NCBI GenBank assembly: GCA_947453625.1 | Contig: CANGHK010000016.1 | Location: 26,745-90,744, forward strand | Direction: 5' to 3' | Source of the DNA: Burkholderiales bacterium | GTDB taxonomy: Bacteria > Pseudomonadota > Gammaproteobacteria > Burkholderiales > Burkholderiaceae_C | DNA: 64,000 nt | In this document: positions 1 through 8,443 of the stretch, in pieces | Position numbering within the stretch: position 1 is the first letter of the stretch | Layout: the number at the start of each line of letters is the position of its first letter | Notes under the pieces: generated by a model | Told to the model about the DNA's origin: nothing | The model's database searches: none | The model's input: the letters and a program-made list of their open reading frames with translations, nothing else | Program-made: the position numbers and the translations under genes

Positions 1-105
1 GTGCAGGTCTCGGCCCAGCAGATCGCGATCTTCTCGCGCCTCTACCCGATGAACGCCAGGCCCATCCAGGCGCTGAACAACCGCCTGATCAAGGAATCGA
101 ACTGA
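1..105 (+). CDS. C-terminal end of an unidentified protein (truncated by window start)
   Basis: An open frame runs from base 1 to a TGA at 103-105 and encodes about 34 residues ending in RLIKESN. The GTG at base 1 is probably not the true start, because the frame is open to the window edge. The fragment is too short to assign a family. It is followed by a GC-rich hairpin that could end its transcript. Confidence 0.5.
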   Translation: MQVSAQQIAIFSRLYPMNARPIQALNNRLIKESN

Positions 106-122
106 GCGCTTGAGAAAGTTCG

Positions 123-154
123 GGGGGCAGGCGTCGGGATCGGCGCCTGCCCCC
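123..154. terminator. GC-rich hairpin between convergent gene ends
   Basis: An 11-bp perfect inverted repeat (123-133 and 144-154, GGGGGCAGGCG / CGCCTGCCCCC) with a 10-nt loop lies between the end of the first gene and the 3' end of the multicopper oxidase. It is followed on the plus strand by GTCGTTT. The T-run is weak, so a bidirectional terminator is likely but not certain. Confidence 0.5.
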
Positions 155-160
155 GTCGTT

Positions 161-2308
161 TCACAGCAGCTCGGCGGCCTTGCGCACACGCTTGGCCGGT
201 GGTGTCACGCAGACCTGCGGGTCGATCAGCCGGCCCAGGCGGTCGCGCATCTCGGGCCGCTCTGGCGCCGTGCTGACGCGCAGCGGCGCGGCCTGAAACT
301 CGGGCCGCTTGGCCGAGGGCTTGCCGCCGGCCTGGGCCAGCGCGGTGCCGCCGCTGGCGCGCCGGTTGGCCGCCAGCGGCATCAGGGCCGGTTCCACCAC
401 CCGCACGATGGCCATCATGCCCTTGTCCTCATGCTCGAGGATGTGGCAGTGGTACATGAAGTTGCCAAGGATGTCGGGCTCGTTGAAGAACATCCGCAGC
501 GTCACCGACGGCGGCGCGCCCACGCCGTTCCAGCCTGGCAGGTCCACCGTGTCGCGCAGCGCGAACTCGTCGAACAGTTCGGCCGAAGCGGTGGGCGCCG
601 GCCAGCGCTTGAGCACGCGGAAGCGGATCTGGTGGATGTGGAAAGCATGGGCCTCGGGCGAGCGGTTCTCGACCTTCCACTCCTGGATCGCGGCCTTGGG
701 CACGTAGATGGCCGGTGCGCCCTGCATCGAGAACGCCGTCTCCAGCGGCGCGACCTTGCCGAGCGCGGTGCTGGCGTCTTCGGTGACGAAGAATTCAGTC
801 GCGTTCTGCGAGAAGTACAGCAGGTGGTCGGGCTTGGCCTTGGGCGTGGCCGGCCCGGTGTCGACGAAGCGCTTGCGCGCGGCGCTGGCCGTGGGCTGCG
901 GCATCAGCCGGGTGGCGTCGACCAGGGTGCCGGGCGCGGGCCCGTCCACCCTGGCCAGCACCCGGAACGGGTTGGCATCGGCCTGGGTCTCGTAGGCCAG
1001 CGACACCAGCTCGGCCTGCTGCCCGGCCGCTGGCGCGTCGACGATGAACTCGACCCGTCCACCCGGCGACAGCAGCACCTGCTTGACGGCCACCGTCTTG
1101 TTGGGCCTTGTCGGCACCTTGCCGGGCGCGGCCAGGCTGTTGTCGTCGAACAGCAACTGGCCGTTGGGCGCCGAGATCGGCACCCCGTCCATCGCCACCA
1201 CCCGCAGCGTCTGCGCCACCGGCGCGCCGTTGACCTTGAAGCGCACCTGCAGCCGCAGGTAGCTGTCGGCAGAGACGTTGGCCACGCGCCAGAATTCGCG
1301 CGCCGCCTCCATCTTGACCGTGCCGGCCGGTGAATAGGCGGCCACGCCGCCCGCGCCGGGGCTGAACACCACCTGCACCTGGTTGACCGAGATGTCCTTC
1401 CAGGGCGGCACCACGCTGGGCAGCGCGGCCGCGCCCGGCAGCGCCGCATCGCGCGTCAAGGCCGTGCCGCCGGCCAGCAAGCCGCGCAGCAGCGCGTCCG
1501 ACGCCGGCAAGCCTGCAGCGTCGAGCAGCGCGCGCTGCGCCTGCGGCAAGGCCAGGTCGGCCAGCAGGTCCGGCCGCTCCAGGTAGCGCACCCCTGCCGG
1601 CGCGGGGGCCAGGTCCTGGTCGCGCAGCACCAGGATGCGCTCGCGCAGCCCGGCCACCACGTTGGGCATCTGGTTGGGCGAGTCGATCACCAGCGCGCCG
1701 CTCATGCCGCCCAGCATCTGTTCCTGGGCGATGCCGTGGACATGCGGGTGGTAGAAGTCCAGCCCCGGCGGGGCGTTGAGCGGCAGCGCAAAGTTGTACT
1801 GCCAGGCCGCGCCGCCCGGCTGCGCCACGCTGGTGATGACTTCGTCCGAGCCGCAGACCGGCTTGACGTTGGTGCCGTGGAAATGCAGGTTGGTCGCGAA
1901 GTCCTGCATCACCGCGGTCGGGCTGCAGGGCGCGGTGCCGCTGCCAGGCGGGTTGAGCGCCGCGTTCCAGGCCATGGGCGCAGGCGGCGTGGCCGGCGCG
2001 GGCATGCGGTTGACCAGGCTGAAGCCGATGCGCTCGCCCGGCGCCAGGCGCAGCACCGGGGCCTCGACCGGCGGCCTCGTGCCGTCGGCCGAGTACATCA
2101 GGCAGTAGCGGCCGTCGCGGCCGGCGGCCGGATTGCCGTCGAAGTAGGCGCTGAAGCTGCCACCTATCACGCCGTTCTTGGCCCAGACCATGGGCGGGTC
2201 GGGGATCAGGCTGCCGGGCGCGAGCCTGGCCGGGCAGTTCTGGGCCTGCACGGCCAAGGGGGCCGTCAGGGCTGCAACAGTCAAGGCCCAGGCGGGCAAT
2301 CGGTTCAT
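161..2308 (-). CDS. periplasmic multicopper oxidase
   Basis: About 715 residues with an N-terminal signal peptide (MNRLPAW...VQAQ). It has all four copper-binding signatures of the cupredoxin multicopper oxidases: HFHG near residue 142, HPHVHG near 187, HAFHIH in the last third, and HCHILEHEDKGM near the C-terminus. These supply the type 1 copper and the type 2/3 trinuclear cluster that reduces O2 to water. ATG 2308 is chosen because AGGTGA lies 5 nt upstream; a GTG at 2317 is the alternative. The protein is longer than CueO-type laccases, with a basic, low-complexity C-terminal extension after the last copper motif. The substrate (Cu(I), Mn(II), phenols or bilirubin-like compounds) cannot be read from the sequence. 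No copper-resistance partner is adjacent. Confidence 0.9.
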   Translation of the reverse strand: MNRLPAWALTVAALTAPLAVQAQNCPARLAPGSLIPDPPMVWAKNGVIGGSFSAYFDGNPAAGRDGRYCLMYSADGTRPPVEAPVLRLAPGERIGFSLVNRMPAPATPPAPMAWNAALNPPGSGTAPCSPTAVMQDFATNLHFHGTNVKPVCGSDEVITSVAQPGGAAWQYNFALPLNAPPGLDFYHPHVHGIAQEQMLGGMSGALVIDSPNQMPNVVAGLRERILVLRDQDLAPAPAGVRYLERPDLLADLALPQAQRALLDAAGLPASDALLRGLLAGGTALTRDAALPGAAALPSVVPPWKDISVNQVQVVFSPGAGGVAAYSPAGTVKMEAAREFWRVANVSADSYLRLQVRFKVNGAPVAQTLRVVAMDGVPISAPNGQLLFDDNSLAAPGKVPTRPNKTVAVKQVLLSPGGRVEFIVDAPAAGQQAELVSLAYETQADANPFRVLARVDGPAPGTLVDATRLMPQPTASAARKRFVDTGPATPKAKPDHLLYFSQNATEFFVTEDASTALGKVAPLETAFSMQGAPAIYVPKAAIQEWKVENRSPEAHAFHIHQIRFRVLKRWPAPTASAELFDEFALRDTVDLPGWNGVGAPPSVTLRMFFNEPDILGNFMYHCHILEHEDKGMMAIVRVVEPALMPLAANRRASGGTALAQAGGKPSAKRPEFQAAPLRVSTAPERPEMRDRLGRLIDPQVCVTPPAKRVRKAAELL

Positions 2309-2449
2309 GCGGTTCACCTGTGAAAAATATTAAAACATGTTAGCGAGCTTTACGAATCATTACGTCAAGCCATGGTGAATCACTCCGCCATCGAAGCGTC
2401 ATTGGGTGCTCGGCGTGTGGGCGGCAAGTCTCGGTCCGACGCGGCAGCG

Positions 2450-2490
2450 TTGCCGCCGGCAGCGGCAAAGCTTGCCGCTGCCGGCGGCAA
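2450..2490. repeat. 19-bp perfect inverted repeat upstream of flgB
   Basis: Arms 2450-2468 (TTGCCGCCGGCAGCGGCAA) and 2472-2490 are perfect reverse complements separated by only 3 nt (AGC). The element lies in the 302-bp gap between the divergently transcribed oxidase and flgB, about 70 bp upstream of the sigma-54 type promoter. It has no T-run. It could be an activator (enhancer) site, an RNA hairpin or a REP-like element. Confidence 0.8.
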
Positions 2491-2560
2491 GACCGGGTCG
2501 GGCGGGCAAGGATTTCCAGCCGGCCAGGGTGTTTTGGCCGATTGCGGACGGCAACGGCCC

Positions 2561-2576
2561 TGGCATGGTCTTTGCG
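2561..2576 (+). promoter_or_regulatory. sigma-54 (RpoN) type -24/-12 promoter for the flg operon
   Basis: TGGCATGGTCTTTGCG matches the RpoN consensus TGGCAC-N5-TTGC, with the diagnostic GG and GC separated by exactly 10 nt. The predicted transcription start is about 2587, ahead of the flgB coding region. Class II flagellar operons of many polar flagellates are RpoN/FleQ(FlrC)-dependent, which fits. No sigma-28 type GCCGATAA element was seen. Confidence 0.7.
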
Positions 2577-2610
2577 AACGTTGGGCAATCCCCTCCAAGA
2601 CCGAGCCGCC

Positions 2611-3030
2611 TTGACCACCGTCCCCCCCTTCGATCCGCTGAGCTTCCATGCCGCCGCGCTGACGCTGCGCAGCCACCGCCAGGGCGTGCTGGCGTCCAAC
2701 CTGGCCAATGCCGACACGCCGGGCTACCAGGCGCGCGACCTGAATTTCGCCGATGCGCTGGGCCAGGTGATGCAGGGCGGACCGGTTCGGAACGAAGGCC
2801 GGATGGTGATGGTCGGCAGCGATGTCCGCCACCTCGGCCCGGTCGGCGGCACGGACGCCCCGGCCCTGCTCTACCGCACCGCGCTGCAGCCCAGCATCGA
2901 CGGCAACACGGTCGACCCGGATGTCGAGCGCGCGCATTTCGCCGAGAACACGATGGGATTCGAACTGGCCACCGCGCTGCTGAGCCAGACCGTCAAGTCA
3001 CGCCAGATGGCGATCACGGGTCAGCCATGA
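2611..3030 (+). CDS. flgB: flagellar basal-body rod protein FlgB
   Basis: Proximal rod protein, about 139 residues. It has the conserved N-terminal rod/hook motif SNLANADTPGYQARDLNF and the usual C-terminal helix. A TTG start at 2611 is preferred over the upstream ATG at 2542, because the predicted transcription start of the sigma-54 promoter (about 2587) falls downstream of that ATG and FlgB is normally 130-140 residues. No good Shine-Dalgarno sequence is visible, so the start is provisional. Its stop overlaps the flgC start (ATGA). Confidence 0.92.
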   Translation: MTTVPPFDPLSFHAAALTLRSHRQGVLASNLANADTPGYQARDLNFADALGQVMQGGPVRNEGRMVMVGSDVRHLGPVGGTDAPALLYRTALQPSIDGNTVDPDVERAHFAENTMGFELATALLSQTVKSRQMAITGQP

Positions 3031-3434
3031 GCCTGATAGACGCCTTCCGCATCGGCGCCAGCGCCACCGTCGCGCAGAGCCAGCGGCTCAACGCGATCGC
3101 CTCCAACATCGCCAACGCCGAGTCGACGACCTCGGCCAGCGGCGAGGCCTACCGCGCCCACCAGGTGGTGTTCCGGCCCACGCCGGGCTACGGCGTGGCC
3201 GGGGCCGGGGTCGAGGTGGCCGGGGTGGTCGAGAGCAGCGTGGCGCTGCGCCGGATGTACCGGCCCGGCCACCCCAACGCCGACGCGGCCGGCTATGTGC
3301 AGGCGTCCAACGTGGACCCGGTGGAGGAGATGGTCAACATGGTGGCGGCCTCGCGCAGCTACCAGATGAACATCGACCTGATGAACAACTCGCGCCAGCT
3401 GCTGCAGCGCGTGATCGACATGGTGAGGACCTGA
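3027..3434 (+). CDS. flgC: flagellar basal-body rod protein FlgC
   Basis: 135 residues, usual length. N-terminal rod signature (RLNAIASNIANAEST) and C-terminal domain with ASNVDPVEEMVNM and SYQMN, typical of FlgC. Part of the proximal rod crossing the periplasm. Translationally coupled: its ATG overlaps the flgB stop (ATGA), and its own TGA overlaps the flgD ATG. Confidence 0.95.
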   Translation: MSLIDAFRIGASATVAQSQRLNAIASNIANAESTTSASGEAYRAHQVVFRPTPGYGVAGAGVEVAGVVESSVALRRMYRPGHPNADAAGYVQASNVDPVEEMVNMVAASRSYQMNIDLMNNSRQLLQRVIDMVRT

Positions 3435-4132
3435 TGACGACAACGACAGTGAATGGCCTGCCTTCGGGCATACCCAGCTACGACCCGACCGCGGCCACCG
3501 CGCCCAAGTCCACCGGCATGGGCACGACGGCGGCCGAGACCCAGGACTATTTCATGAAGATGCTGCTGGCGCAGATCCAGAACCAGGATCCGATGAACGC
3601 CCAGGATCCGGCGCAGATGACCAGCCAGCTGACCCAGCTCAACACCGCCAGCGGCATCGAGAAGCTCAACACCAGCATCAGCGCGATGCTGGCCCAGGCC
3701 ACCTCGCAGTCCTTCATGAACAGCTCGTCGCTGATCGGCGACAGCGTGCTGGCCCCGGGCAGCAGCATGGCGCTGGGCGCGGCCGGCAACGCCGATTTCG
3801 GCCTCAAGCTGGACGCGGCCAGCGCCCAGACCACCGTCAAGGTGGTGGCGGCCGACGGCACGGTGATCGACGAGCTGAGCCTGGGCGCGCTGAGCCAGGG
3901 CGTGCACACCTTCACCTGGGACGGCGCCGGCTACGACGGCCAGCGCGCGGCGGCCGGCAGCTACAAGCTGCTGCTCGCGGCCGCTGACGGCACCGGCACG
4001 GCGGTGACCTCTACCGCGCTGACGCGTGGCCTGGTCAGCGGCGTGTCGCGCACCGACACCGGCACCCAACTGCTCACCACCGATGGCCGGACGCTCAATC
4101 CCGCCGATCTGATCCAACTGACCAAACCCTGA
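3434..4132 (+). CDS. flgD: flagellar hook assembly (hook cap) protein FlgD
   Basis: 232 residues. The N-terminal region has the FlgD signature FMKMLLAQIQNQDPMNAQDP, needed for capping hook subunits. A FlgD Ig-like domain follows (GVHTFTWDGAGYDGQRAAAGSYKL). It is exported by the flagellar type III system and sits transiently on the growing hook. Start overlaps the flgC stop; flgE follows after 12 nt. Confidence 0.95.
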   Translation: MTTTTVNGLPSGIPSYDPTAATAPKSTGMGTTAAETQDYFMKMLLAQIQNQDPMNAQDPAQMTSQLTQLNTASGIEKLNTSISAMLAQATSQSFMNSSSLIGDSVLAPGSSMALGAAGNADFGLKLDAASAQTTVKVVAADGTVIDELSLGALSQGVHTFTWDGAGYDGQRAAAGSYKLLLAAADGTGTAVTSTALTRGLVSGVSRTDTGTQLLTTDGRTLNPADLIQLTKP

Positions 4133-4144
4133 GGACTAGCGAAA

Positions 4145-6184
4145 ATGAGTGCATTCGATATCAGCGTCGGCGGCCTGATGGCCCAAGCCGCGGCCATCCA
4201 GGTCACCAGCAACAACGTCGCCAATGCCTCGACCGTGGGCTACAAGGCGCGCGAGTCGCTGTTCGTCGACCAGTACTTCAAGGCCGTGCAGTCGGGCGGC
4301 AGCTCGGGCGCGGCCGATTTCGGCGCCAAGCGGGTCGACACCCAGGGCGCGCTGAAGGCCTCGACCTCGGTGCTGGACCTGGCGGTGCAGGGCCAGGGCA
4401 TGTTCCGGCTGTCCAGCGCCGTCTCGGGCGACGGCGCCAACAACTACTACACCCGCAACGGCAGCTTCTCGGTCGACAAGGCAGGCTATATCGTCAACGC
4501 CAACGGCCTCTACCTGACCGGCTACCAGCCGAACACGAGCTTGACCGGCACCACGCCGACGATCGCCGCGCTGAAGATGCCGCCGGCCGATGTCGCGCCG
4601 CTGGCCTCGACCACTGGCCAACTGGTGGCCAACCTCGACACCCGCGCTGCCGAGCCGCTGCTGGTGGTGGGCGGCGTGACCACCACCACGCCCAAGACCT
4701 TTCTGGCCAGCGACGCGTCGACCTTCAACTCCAGCACCACGGTCCAGGTCTACGACAGCAAGGGTCTGGCGCACCAGGTCAGCCTGTTCTTCAAGAAGGT
4801 CGATTCGACCGTGGTCGACGACCCGCGCAGCCTGACCACGCCCAAGGCTTCGGCCACCGCCACCCAGTACGAGGTCTACATGCAGGCCGACGGCGTGACG
4901 ATGACCGAGACCCCGGCCGGCAACCATGGCATGGCCACGCTGGGCAACGCCGCCGACACCGCCGCCGCCCAGGCCAATGCGCTGGCCAATGCCTACGCCA
5001 TCGCCGCGGCCGCCGCCGACGACAAGGCCAGCAATTACAGCGCATCCAAGGCGGCTTACGCCTCGACGATCTCGGCCCGCACCGCCGCGCTGGGCAAGCT
5101 CGCGGCCGTCTCGCCAACGGCTGCACTGGCCAACGCGTCGCCCCTGGCCGCGGGCGTCGTCTTTCAGGCGAGTGCGCTGGTGACCGTCAACACCGACCTG
5201 GCCACGGCCTTGGCCAATCTCGGCGGTCTGGCCGATGCCAAGGCGGCTGCCGACGCCGCGGTGGCGGCGGATTCGATCAGCAGCAGCGGCCATGCCGCGC
5301 TGGTGACCACGGCCACCGCAGCAGCAGCGGCGCTGAGCGCCTACCAGACCGGCACCTATGCCACCGCCACCGCCAACCAGGCGACCCAGCAGGCGGCGTT
5401 TGCCACTGCGATGACCGCAGCTGCAGCTGACTCTGCGAACACCAACCCCGATGCCAGCGCGGCGCTTGCCGCCATCGCGGGCTACCAGACTTCGGATGCC
5501 GCCGTAACCAGTTCGGGGTCCGCCGTGGCCGCGGCCTTGGTTGACAAGAACCTGGCCGACGCCAGCGCCGTGGCCGCGGCCAAGCTCAACGGCGAGGCGG
5601 TGGCCAAGTCGCGCATCGGCACGCTGCAGTTCGTCGACGGCCAGCTGGTGGGCTCGCTGACCCAGGTCGCCGGCACCAGTCAGCCGGCGTCGCCTGCGCT
5701 GTACAACGCCGAACTTGCCGACGCCAACGGTATCCCGCTGTTCAACGTCTCGCTCGACCTGTCGAGCATGACCGCCTTCGGCGCGGCCTTCGCGGTGACC
5801 AAGAACAGCGCCGACGGTTATGCGCCGGGCGCGCTGACGGGATTGAGCATCGACGAGACCGGCCAGATGAGCGGCCAGTACACCAATGGCATGTCGCTGG
5901 TGGCCGGCCAACTGGTGCTGGCCAGCTTCAACAGCGAGGCCGGGCTGGACCCGGCCAGCGGCAGCGTGTTCGCCGAGACCTATGCCTCCGGCGCGCCGGT
6001 GCTGGGCACAGGCACCAACGGCTCGTTCGGCGCGGTGCGCTCGATGCAGTTGGAGCAGAGCACCACCGACATGGCCGCCGAGCTGGTCAACCTGATGGTG
6101 CAGCAGCGCAACTACCAGGCCAATTCGCAAGGCCTGCAGGCGGCCAACACCTTGTTGACCACCGCCATCAACATGGGTCGCTGA
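4145..6184 (+). CDS. flgE: flagellar hook protein FlgE with large Ala-rich insertion
   Basis: 679 residues against about 400 in enterobacteria. The N-terminus (SNNVANASTVGYKARE) and C-terminus (MAAELVNLMVQQRNYQANSQG) are canonical for the coiled-coil D0/D1 core, and the D2 region (QVYDSKGLAHQVSLFF, YEVYMQADGV) is recognisable. Between residues about 258 and 488 there is an alanine-dominated, predicted helical insertion with no similarity I recognise. It ends just before the usual SRIGTLQFVDGQLVG segment. The insertion keeps the frame and ordinary GC, so it looks like a genuine surface-exposed extra domain. Start ATG 4145 lies after GAGGACTAGC. Confidence 0.95.
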   Translation: MSAFDISVGGLMAQAAAIQVTSNNVANASTVGYKARESLFVDQYFKAVQSGGSSGAADFGAKRVDTQGALKASTSVLDLAVQGQGMFRLSSAVSGDGANNYYTRNGSFSVDKAGYIVNANGLYLTGYQPNTSLTGTTPTIAALKMPPADVAPLASTTGQLVANLDTRAAEPLLVVGGVTTTTPKTFLASDASTFNSSTTVQVYDSKGLAHQVSLFFKKVDSTVVDDPRSLTTPKASATATQYEVYMQADGVTMTETPAGNHGMATLGNAADTAAAQANALANAYAIAAAAADDKASNYSASKAAYASTISARTAALGKLAAVSPTAALANASPLAAGVVFQASALVTVNTDLATALANLGGLADAKAAADAAVAADSISSSGHAALVTTATAAAAALSAYQTGTYATATANQATQQAAFATAMTAAAADSANTNPDASAALAAIAGYQTSDAAVTSSGSAVAAALVDKNLADASAVAAAKLNGEAVAKSRIGTLQFVDGQLVGSLTQVAGTSQPASPALYNAELADANGIPLFNVSLDLSSMTAFGAAFAVTKNSADGYAPGALTGLSIDETGQMSGQYTNGMSLVAGQLVLASFNSEAGLDPASGSVFAETYASGAPVLGTGTNGSFGAVRSMQLEQSTTDMAAELVNLMVQQRNYQANSQGLQAANTLLTTAINMGR

Positions 6185-6924
6185 TGATAGACCGCATGGT
6201 GTTCACCGCCATGGCCGGCGCCCGCAATGCGGTCGACCAGCTGGCGGTGACGACGAACAACCTGGCCAACGCCGGCACGCCCGGTTTCCGCGAGCAGCTG
6301 GCGGCCTTCCGCGCGGTGGCGGTGCGCGGCGACGGCGCGCCCACCCGGGTCTCGTCGGTGGACTCGACGCCGGGGTTTTCCAGCGTCGGCGGGCGGGTCG
6401 AGCAGACCGGCAACCCGCTCGACCTGGCGCTCGAGGGCGACGGCTGGTTCAGCGTCAAGCGGCCCGACGGTTCGGCCGCCTACACCCGGGCCGGCCGCCT
6501 GGTGCTGGACGCCACCGGCGTGCTGCGCACCGCCGGCGGGGCGGCCTTGCAGGGCGAGAGCGGCGACGTGCAGCTGCCGCCCGGCAGCCTGCCCGTGGTG
6601 GGCGGCGACGGCGTGGTCTATGCCCGGCGCGAGGGCGAGACCACCGGCACCCGGATCGCCCAGTTGCGCATCGTGCGCGCCGACCCGGGGGCGCTGGACC
6701 GTGGCTTCGACGGCTTGTACGAATCGCGCAGGCAGCCCGCGCTGGCCGACCCGGCGGCAGTGCGGGTTCGCCAGGGCGCGGCCGAGGCCAGCAATGTCAG
6801 CGTCTCGGACGCGATGGTGCAGTTGATCGCCCAGTCGCGCCTGTTCGAGCTGTCGATGCAGTTGGTCAAGAACGGTGACCAGAACGCGCGCAGCGCCAAC
6901 CAGTTGATCAGCGCCAGCCGCTAG
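6184..6924 (+). CDS. flgF: flagellar basal-body rod protein FlgF
   Basis: 246 residues, usual length. N-terminal rod motif ([16 protein letters not shown]), central [20 protein letters not shown] segment, and C-terminal [18 protein letters not shown] typical of FlgF. Proximal rod component. ATG overlaps the flgE stop (TGATG), indicating translational coupling. Confidence 0.95.
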   Translation: MIDRMVFTAMAGARNAVDQLAVTTNNLANAGTPGFREQLAAFRAVAVRGDGAPTRVSSVDSTPGFSSVGGRVEQTGNPLDLALEGDGWFSVKRPDGSAAYTRAGRLVLDATGVLRTAGGAALQGESGDVQLPPGSLPVVGGDGVVYARREGETTGTRIAQLRIVRADPGALDRGFDGLYESRRQPALADPAAVRVRQGAAEASNVSVSDAMVQLIAQSRLFELSMQLVKNGDQNARSANQLISASR

Positions 6925-6944
6925 GCGCGCCAAGGACTTTCAAG

Positions 6945-7727
6945 ATGATTCGATCGCTGTGGATTGCCAAGACCGGTCTGGATGCCCAGCAGACCAACCT
7001 GGACGTGATTGCCAACAACCTGGCGAACGCGGCCACCACCGGCTACAAGCGGATCAAGCCGGTGTTCGAGGACTTGCTCTACCAGACCCTGCGCGCCGCG
7101 GGCGGGCCGACCGGCGGCCAGTCGCAAGCCCCCAGCGGTCTGCAGGTGGGCACGGGGGTGCGCGCCGGCGCGTCCGAGCGCATGTTCCTGCAGGGCAACC
7201 TGACGCAGACCGGCAACCCGCTGGACGTGGCGATCAACGGCGCGGGATTCTTCCAGGTCACGCTGCCCGACGGCCAGATCGCCTACACCCGCGATGGCAA
7301 CTTCTCGCGCGACGCCCAGGGCCAGATGGTCAGCCAGGCCGGCTATGTGCTGTCGCCCGGCATCACGATACCGGTCAACACGACTGCCATCACGATCAGC
7401 GAGACCGGCCAGGTGGCGGTGCAGCTGCCGGGCACGGTGGCGCCGAATCAGGTCGGCGAACTGCAGGTGGCGCGTTTCGCCAACCCGGGCGGCCTGGCCT
7501 CGATAGGCGGCAATCTGCTGGTCGAGACCGCCGCGTCGGGCGCGCCCCAGGCCAGCCTGCCCGGCACCGATGGCGCGGGCACGCTCAAGCAGTCGTATGT
7601 CGAGGCCTCCAACGTCAACGTCGCCGAGGAACTGGTCTCGCTGATCCAGGCCCAGCGCGCCTACGAGGTCAATGCTCGGGCCATCACCGCGTCCGACCAG
7701 ATGTTGCAGAAGCTGGCCCAGCTGTGA
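6945..7727 (+). CDS. flgG: flagellar distal rod protein FlgG
   Basis: 260 residues, the invariant FlgG length. [20 protein letters not shown] at the N-terminus, [25 protein letters not shown], and C-terminal [22 protein letters not shown] are diagnostic. Forms the distal rod through the peptidoglycan and outer-membrane rings. A Shine-Dalgarno AAGGA lies 9 nt before the ATG. Stop overlaps the flgH start. Confidence 0.97.
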   Translation: MIRSLWIAKTGLDAQQTNLDVIANNLANAATTGYKRIKPVFEDLLYQTLRAAGGPTGGQSQAPSGLQVGTGVRAGASERMFLQGNLTQTGNPLDVAINGAGFFQVTLPDGQIAYTRDGNFSRDAQGQMVSQAGYVLSPGITIPVNTTAITISETGQVAVQLPGTVAPNQVGELQVARFANPGGLASIGGNLLVETAASGAPQASLPGTDGAGTLKQSYVEASNVNVAEELVSLIQAQRAYEVNARAITASDQMLQKLAQL

Positions 7728-8443
7728 TGGCCGCGCGCGCATTCCTGGGCGGAGCGGCCGCGCTGGCTGCCACCCTGATCGGCCTGCTGCTGGCGGGCTG
7801 TGCCGCGCCCACCTCGACCGCCGACCGCTCGCTCAGCGAGCTGGCGGTCACCAGCGCCAAGCCGCGGCCGGCGCTGTCGCTGCCGGCCAGCCAGGGCAGC
7901 CTGTTTCCGGCCACCGGGGGCTTGAGCACCGGCTACCGGCCGCTGTTCGAGGACCGGCGCGCGCGCACCGTCGGCGACACGCTGACCGTGCTGCTCAACG
8001 AGAAGACCGCGGCGAACAAAAAGAGCTCGGCCAGTGCCAGCAAGGAGGGCACGCTGGGCAGCAAGGTGACCGCCGGCACCAAGGTGCCGCTGTTCGACAA
8101 GATGGCCGGTCTGGCGCTGGCCGCGACCAGTGCCAACTCCTTCGCCGGCAAGGGCGACAGCAGCGCGACCAACGATTTCTCGGGCACCATCACCGTCACG
8201 GTGGTCGAGGTCTATGCCAACGGCAACCTGCTGGTGGCGGGCGAGAAGCGTTTGGCGGTCAGCGACGAGGAGGAGATCATCCGCTTCGCCGGCGTCGTCA
8301 ACCCGACCGACCTGAACGCCAACACCGTGTCGTCGACGCTGGTGGCCGATGCCCGCATCGAGTACCGCGGCCGCGGCGCCGCCGACGATGCCCAGTCGCC
8401 CGGGATCGCGACCCGTGCGATGCTGAAGTTCTGGCCTTTCTGA
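7727..8443 (+). CDS. flgH: flagellar L-ring lipoprotein FlgH
   Basis: 238 residues. Signal peptide with lipobox LLLAGC near residues 21-26, then FlgH signatures: GDTLTVLLNEKTAANKKS and GNLLVAGEKRLAVSDEEEIIRFAGVV. Forms the outer-membrane L-ring bushing. The start ATG overlaps the flgG stop (TGATG), and the end overlaps the flgI start in the same way. Confidence 0.96.
   Translation: MAARAFLGGAAALAATLIGLLLAGCAAPTSTADRSLSELAVTSAKPRPALSLPASQGSLFPATGGLSTGYRPLFEDRRARTVGDTLTVLLNEKTAANKKSSASASKEGTLGSKVTAGTKVPLFDKMAGLALAATSANSFAGKGDSSATNDFSGTITVTVVEVYANGNLLVAGEKRLAVSDEEEIIRFAGVVNPTDLNANTVSSTLVADARIEYRGRGAADDAQSPGIATRAMLKFWPF

Noticed and set aside
110..1333. Long open frame opposite the multicopper oxidase (and many similar frames opposite other genes)
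   Set aside because: High GC content keeps antisense frames open; composition is Arg/Gly/His-rich without any family feature, whereas the oxidase frame has all copper motifs.
2542..2610. Earlier ATG start for flgB
   Set aside because: Falls upstream of the predicted sigma-54 transcription start and would add 23 residues not typical of FlgB.
4136..6130. 664-codon frame on the minus strand across flgE
   Set aside because: It is the antisense shadow of the Ala-rich flgE gene; repeated His/Arg/Gly composition and no credible start.
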